This document shows, one piece after another, positions 61,438-64,000 of a stretch of 64,000 bases of DNA (the stretch's first letter is position 1; each line of letters begins with the position of its first letter). A program made the translations under genes and the position numbers. The notes under the pieces were generated by a model. The model did not search any database and was not told the origin of the DNA. It saw only the letters and a list, made by a program, of their open reading frames with translations. The stretch covers positions 1 to 64,000 of the forward strand of contig JBFXAJ010000015.1 in assembly GCA_050184415.1 (NCBI GenBank), in the 5' to 3' direction. This stretch comes from JADLGL01 sp050184415. Lineage in GTDB: Bacteria > Pseudomonadota > Alphaproteobacteria > Rhizobiales > Kaistiaceae.

Positions 61438-62658
61438 TCAAGGCCGGTCGATCACATACTGTCCGACGTCGCAGGCGCCGGACCGGAAGCTCGCCTCGCA
61501 GCCGCAGAGATAATACGCCCACATCCGGCGGAAGCGCTCGTCGAATCCGAGGGCGGCGACATCGGGCCAGCGCGCCCGGAAATCGTCGTACCAGCGGGCG
61601 AGGGTTTCGGCATAGCTGAGGCCGAAGAAGGACGTCCCGCTCAGCGTCAGCCCGGCCGTCGCGACCTCGCGCGACAGGATGGCCTTCGACGGCAGCATCC
61701 CGCCCGGGAAGATGTAGCGCTGGATGAAGTCGACCGCGCCGCGATAGGTCTCGAATCGGTCGTCCGCGACCGTGATGATCTGGAGGACGGCGCGGCCGCC
61801 GGGCTTCAGCCGGTCGCGCACCGCGTTGAAATAGACCGGCCAGTTCTCCTCGCCGACGGCCTCGAACATCTCGATCGAGACGATCTTGTCGTAGGTTTCG
61901 GGGACGTCGCGATAGTCCTGGATCCGGATCTCCACCCGATCCGACACGCCGGCCCGCGCCATCCGCTCCCTCGCGAAGGCCGCCTGCTCCCTCGACAGCG
62001 TGATGCAGGTGACACGGCACCCGGTCTCGGCGGCGGCGAGCTCGGCGAAGCCGCCCCAGCCGCAGCCGATCTCGAGCACGTGGTCGGTCGGCTTGAGGTC
62101 GAGCGACCGGATGATGCGGCGGTATTTCTCGGTCTGCGCCTCCTCGAGCGACCATGACGGGTCATCGAAGACCGCCGAGGAATACGTCATCGTCGGGTCG
62201 AGCCACAGCGCGTAGAAGGCGTTCCCGAGGTCGTAGTGATAGGCGATGTTGCGCCGCGAGCCGGCGCGGGTATTGGCGCGGAGGCGGTGCCAGAGGCGGA
62301 TCAGCGGCGCGATGACGGGCGACGCCGTCATCGGCCCGGAGAGGGCGGTCTCGTTCGCGTAGCCGAAGGCGAGCAGCGCCTGGAGGTCCGGCGTCGTCCA
62401 GTCGCCATCCATGAAGGCTTCCGCAAAACCGACGTCGCCGCGGGTCATCATCCGGCGGACCACCCGCATCCGGTTGACGGCGAGAGTCGCCGAAGGACCG
62501 GGCTCCTTACCGCGGAAGGTGCGGCGCGAGCCGCTCGGAAGGAGGAGCGTCAGGTCACCATGCGTGGCCGCCTGCGCCCAGCGCGTGGCGATCTTGCCCC
62601 AAAGGCCGCGGATCGGACGACCGTCCTCCTCTGCACGGATATCGGCGACGCTCGCCAC
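61438..62658 (-). CDS. cfa: Cyclopropane-fatty-acyl-phospholipid synthase
   Basis: This 406-residue SAM-dependent enzyme adds a methylene bridge to unsaturated fatty acids of membrane phospholipids. The AdoMet site is VLEIGCGWGGFAELAA. Other family parts are GSRRNIAYHYDLGNAFYALWLDPTMTYSSA, IVSIEMFEAVGEENW and FIQRYIFPGGMLPS. It begins with GTG at 62658, with GAGGGG upstream. It is convergent with the zinc-ribbon gene, with 10 bp between stops. A role in envelope stress or symbiosis is known for CFA in other rhizobia, not shown here. Confidence 0.94.
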   Translation of the reverse strand: MASVADIRAEEDGRPIRGLWGKIATRWAQAATHGDLTLLLPSGSRRTFRGKEPGPSATLAVNRMRVVRRMMTRGDVGFAEAFMDGDWTTPDLQALLAFGYANETALSGPMTASPVIAPLIRLWHRLRANTRAGSRRNIAYHYDLGNAFYALWLDPTMTYSSAVFDDPSWSLEEAQTEKYRRIIRSLDLKPTDHVLEIGCGWGGFAELAAAETGCRVTCITLSREQAAFARERMARAGVSDRVEIRIQDYRDVPETYDKIVSIEMFEAVGEENWPVYFNAVRDRLKPGGRAVLQIITVADDRFETYRGAVDFIQRYIFPGGMLPSKAILSREVATAGLTLSGTSFFGLSYAETLARWYDDFRARWPDVAALGFDERFRRMWAYYLCGCEASFRSGACDVGQYVIDRP

Positions 62659-62791
62659 GGATGTCCCCTCTTGCCCCTCGCGAGCGGATCAGTCCCTCTC
62701 GCTGCCATTCTTTCCGAAGATAGGCGGTCACGCCCGATAGCGCGAGCGGGGCGGGTCAACAAGGGAGCGCGGCACGACCCGGCGAATTGCC

Positions 62792-63637
62792 TCAGCCGCC
62801 AAATCGCCGGCGCGGGTCGAAGGCGATCGTGGCGAGGACGAAGCCGACAAGCGCGCTCCCGGCGACCACGGCGAGCGCCGTGAAGTCGAGCCCGCCATAG
62901 GCGGCGGCGCGGATCAGCTCCACCGCATGGCTGAACGGGTTGGCCGACGCGATCACATAGAGGTACTCGGCGCCGTTATCCCGGAACTGCCACAGCGGAT
63001 AGAACGCCGGCGACAGGAGCAGCACCGGGTAGACCACGAACTTCATGGTCGTGGAGTAGTCGCGCACCTTCGCCAGGAGCACCGCCACCACCATCGTGAC
63101 CGCCGCGAGCATGAACCCGCTCAGGAGAACCGCGGGAATGGCGGCAAGCCATCCGATCCAGGGCACGTCGATCGCGGGTATGACGATCCCGATCGCGAAC
63201 GCGACGAGGAGGAACAGATAGGCCTGGACGAGCGTGATGATGGCGCTGGCGAACAGCTCGCAGAACAGGAGGTAGGGGCGGGGGAGCGGCGCGGTCAGGA
63301 GGATCTTGGTCTCGCCCTCCGTCCGGCTGGCGACCAGGCGGGTCGAGAAGCGCATGGCGCCGAAGAGGAGGGCCATCCCGACGAGGCCGGGAATGACGTA
63401 TTCCTGGTAGGGCTTGTACGCGCCGTCATAGGCAGGGGCCGCCAGCGACCCGAACACCGCCTCGACGCCCGCGGCAAAGATCACCAGCCACAGCGTCGGC
63501 CACACCACTGCCCCGACCAGTTCCGCCGACGCCCGGACCGACCGCTCGACCTCCCGGACCACGATGGCCCGCATCGCGCGCAAGCCGCGGATCGGGGCCG
63601 CGGCCCTGGGCCTCGGCGCGAGTCGGTCGTTCCCCAT
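62792..63637 (-). CDS. ABC-2 type transporter permease
   Basis: This 281-residue membrane protein has six helices. It begins with AIVVREVERSVRASAELVGAVVWPTLWLVIFAAGVEAVFG and has the ABC-2 conserved region GALLFGAMRFSTRLVASRTEGETKILLTAPLPRPYLLFCELFAS-type, then MKFVVYPVLLLSPAFYPLWQF and NPFSHAVELIRAAAYGG. This is the layout of the YadH/NodJ-like permeases that export polysaccharides, lipids or drugs. The substrate is unknown. Its partner ATPase gene lies divergently at 63812. The start is uncertain: ATG 63637 is used, but neither it nor TTG 63664 has a good ribosome site. Confidence 0.9.
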   Translation of the reverse strand: MGNDRLAPRPRAAAPIRGLRAMRAIVVREVERSVRASAELVGAVVWPTLWLVIFAAGVEAVFGSLAAPAYDGAYKPYQEYVIPGLVGMALLFGAMRFSTRLVASRTEGETKILLTAPLPRPYLLFCELFASAIITLVQAYLFLLVAFAIGIVIPAIDVPWIGWLAAIPAVLLSGFMLAAVTMVVAVLLAKVRDYSTTMKFVVYPVLLLSPAFYPLWQFRDNGAEYLYVIASANPFSHAVELIRAAAYGGLDFTALAVVAGSALVGFVLATIAFDPRRRFGG

Positions 63638-63811
63638 GCTGTCGACGGTTTCGAGGGTGCTCAAGACGGTGCCGGATTTTCTGGCGTCGGGCCTGGCGCC
63701 GGGCCGATTCTAGCGGCGGAGGCGCGGACCGGCAAACCGGAAGGGCTGGCGGCGACGGCCGCGCGGGACTATCTCCTGCCCGCCCAGGAACGGTCCGCCA
63801 AGGGAGTCTCC

Positions 63812-64000
63812 ATGAATACGCCGCTACCGCGGGGCAGCGCCCCCCCGGCGCCGCTGGCCGAAGGCGTCGCCTGGTCCTCGGCGCACCCGGCCGGCGACGC
63901 GCCGGCCCTTGCGATCAACGACCTCCGCAAAGTCTATGCGAGCGGGACGGAGGCGCTGAAAGGCGTGTCCTTCGACATGCCGCGGGGCGATTTCTTCGCC
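63812..64000 (+). CDS. ABC transporter ATP-binding protein, N-terminal part cut by the window edge
   Basis: A 63-codon fragment starts at ATG 63812, with GGGAG six bases upstream. After a 32-residue Pro/Ala-rich leader it reads ALAINDLRKVYASGTEALKGVSFDMPRGDFFA, the opening strand and helix of an ABC ATPase (the Walker A loop would follow immediately). With the divergent ABC-2 permease it forms a likely transporter pair. Nothing can be said of the substrate. Confidence 0.88.
   Translation, partial: MNTPLPRGSAPPAPLAEGVAWSSAHPAGDAPALAINDLRKVYASGTEALKGVSFDMPRGDFFA

Overview
This 64 kb window is dense, very GC-rich chromosomal DNA from an alphaproteobacterium, most likely a member of the Hyphomicrobiales (Rhizobiales). 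The evidence is the rsmB / heparinase-like / purH neighbourhood, the urtABCDE plus ureDABCFGE arrangement, a two-gene glycine decarboxylase (gcvPA/gcvPB), zinc-ribbon, Rap1a/Tai, glycine-zipper and surface beta-barrel proteins of types common in that order, and many ATGA stop/start overlaps. Nothing indicates a plasmid or an intact prophage. Mobile signals are limited to a possible transposase N-terminus at the left edge, short palindromic repeats, and one toxin-antitoxin pair.

Region by region: 1-6000 (minus strand) holds purH, a heparinase II/III-like polysaccharide lyase, rsmB and htpX. 6238-9484 has a secreted thermonuclease-like protein that probably uses a CTG start, a tiny membrane ORF, a zinc-ribbon protein and acs. 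9743-13193 has a tandem DNRLRE-type secreted protein divergent from a Tat-exported PhoX-like phosphatase, then a small secreted protein. 13260-20961 looks like a lipid or hydrocarbon locus: two MMPL/RND transporters, a GbsR/MarR regulator, a WS/DGAT-like acyltransferase with a degenerate motif, and an AlkB alkane hydroxylase whose 3' end overlaps the acyltransferase. 21238-32629 is a mixed stretch of secreted and envelope genes around tRNA-Gly(GCC): a beta-barrel protein, a DUF763 protein, a GNAT enzyme, an SH3b membrane protein, a trypsin-like protease with three cysteine-rich repeats, a sulfotransferase, a frameshifted glycosyltransferase, a HAD phosphatase and a glycine-zipper protein.

32861-35584 carries a BKACE-type enzyme, an FccB-type sulfide dehydrogenase flavoprotein and a secreted companion. 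35776-45374 is one long coupled operon for one-carbon metabolism: metF, a methionine synthase split into two genes, gcvT, gcvH, an OsmC-family gene, gcvPA and gcvPB. It is preceded by a cluster of TGCCCAC repeats and hairpins and followed by a LuxR-type regulator.

47090-60265 (minus strand) is a complete urea-use locus. A sigma-54-like promoter precedes urtA, the first gene of the urea ABC transporter urtABCDE, and this runs into urease ureD-A-(hupE)-B-(vapB-vapC)-C-(DUF29)-F-G-E. A 325 bp nested inverted-repeat element separates urtD from urtE, and a VapBC-like pair sits between ureB and ureC. Urea is imported, hydrolysed to ammonia and CO2, and nickel is supplied through the HupE/UreJ, UreE and UreG proteins. 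The right end has a zinc-ribbon/basic protein, a cyclopropane fatty acid synthase and a divergent ABC-2 transporter pair whose ATPase is cut by the window end.
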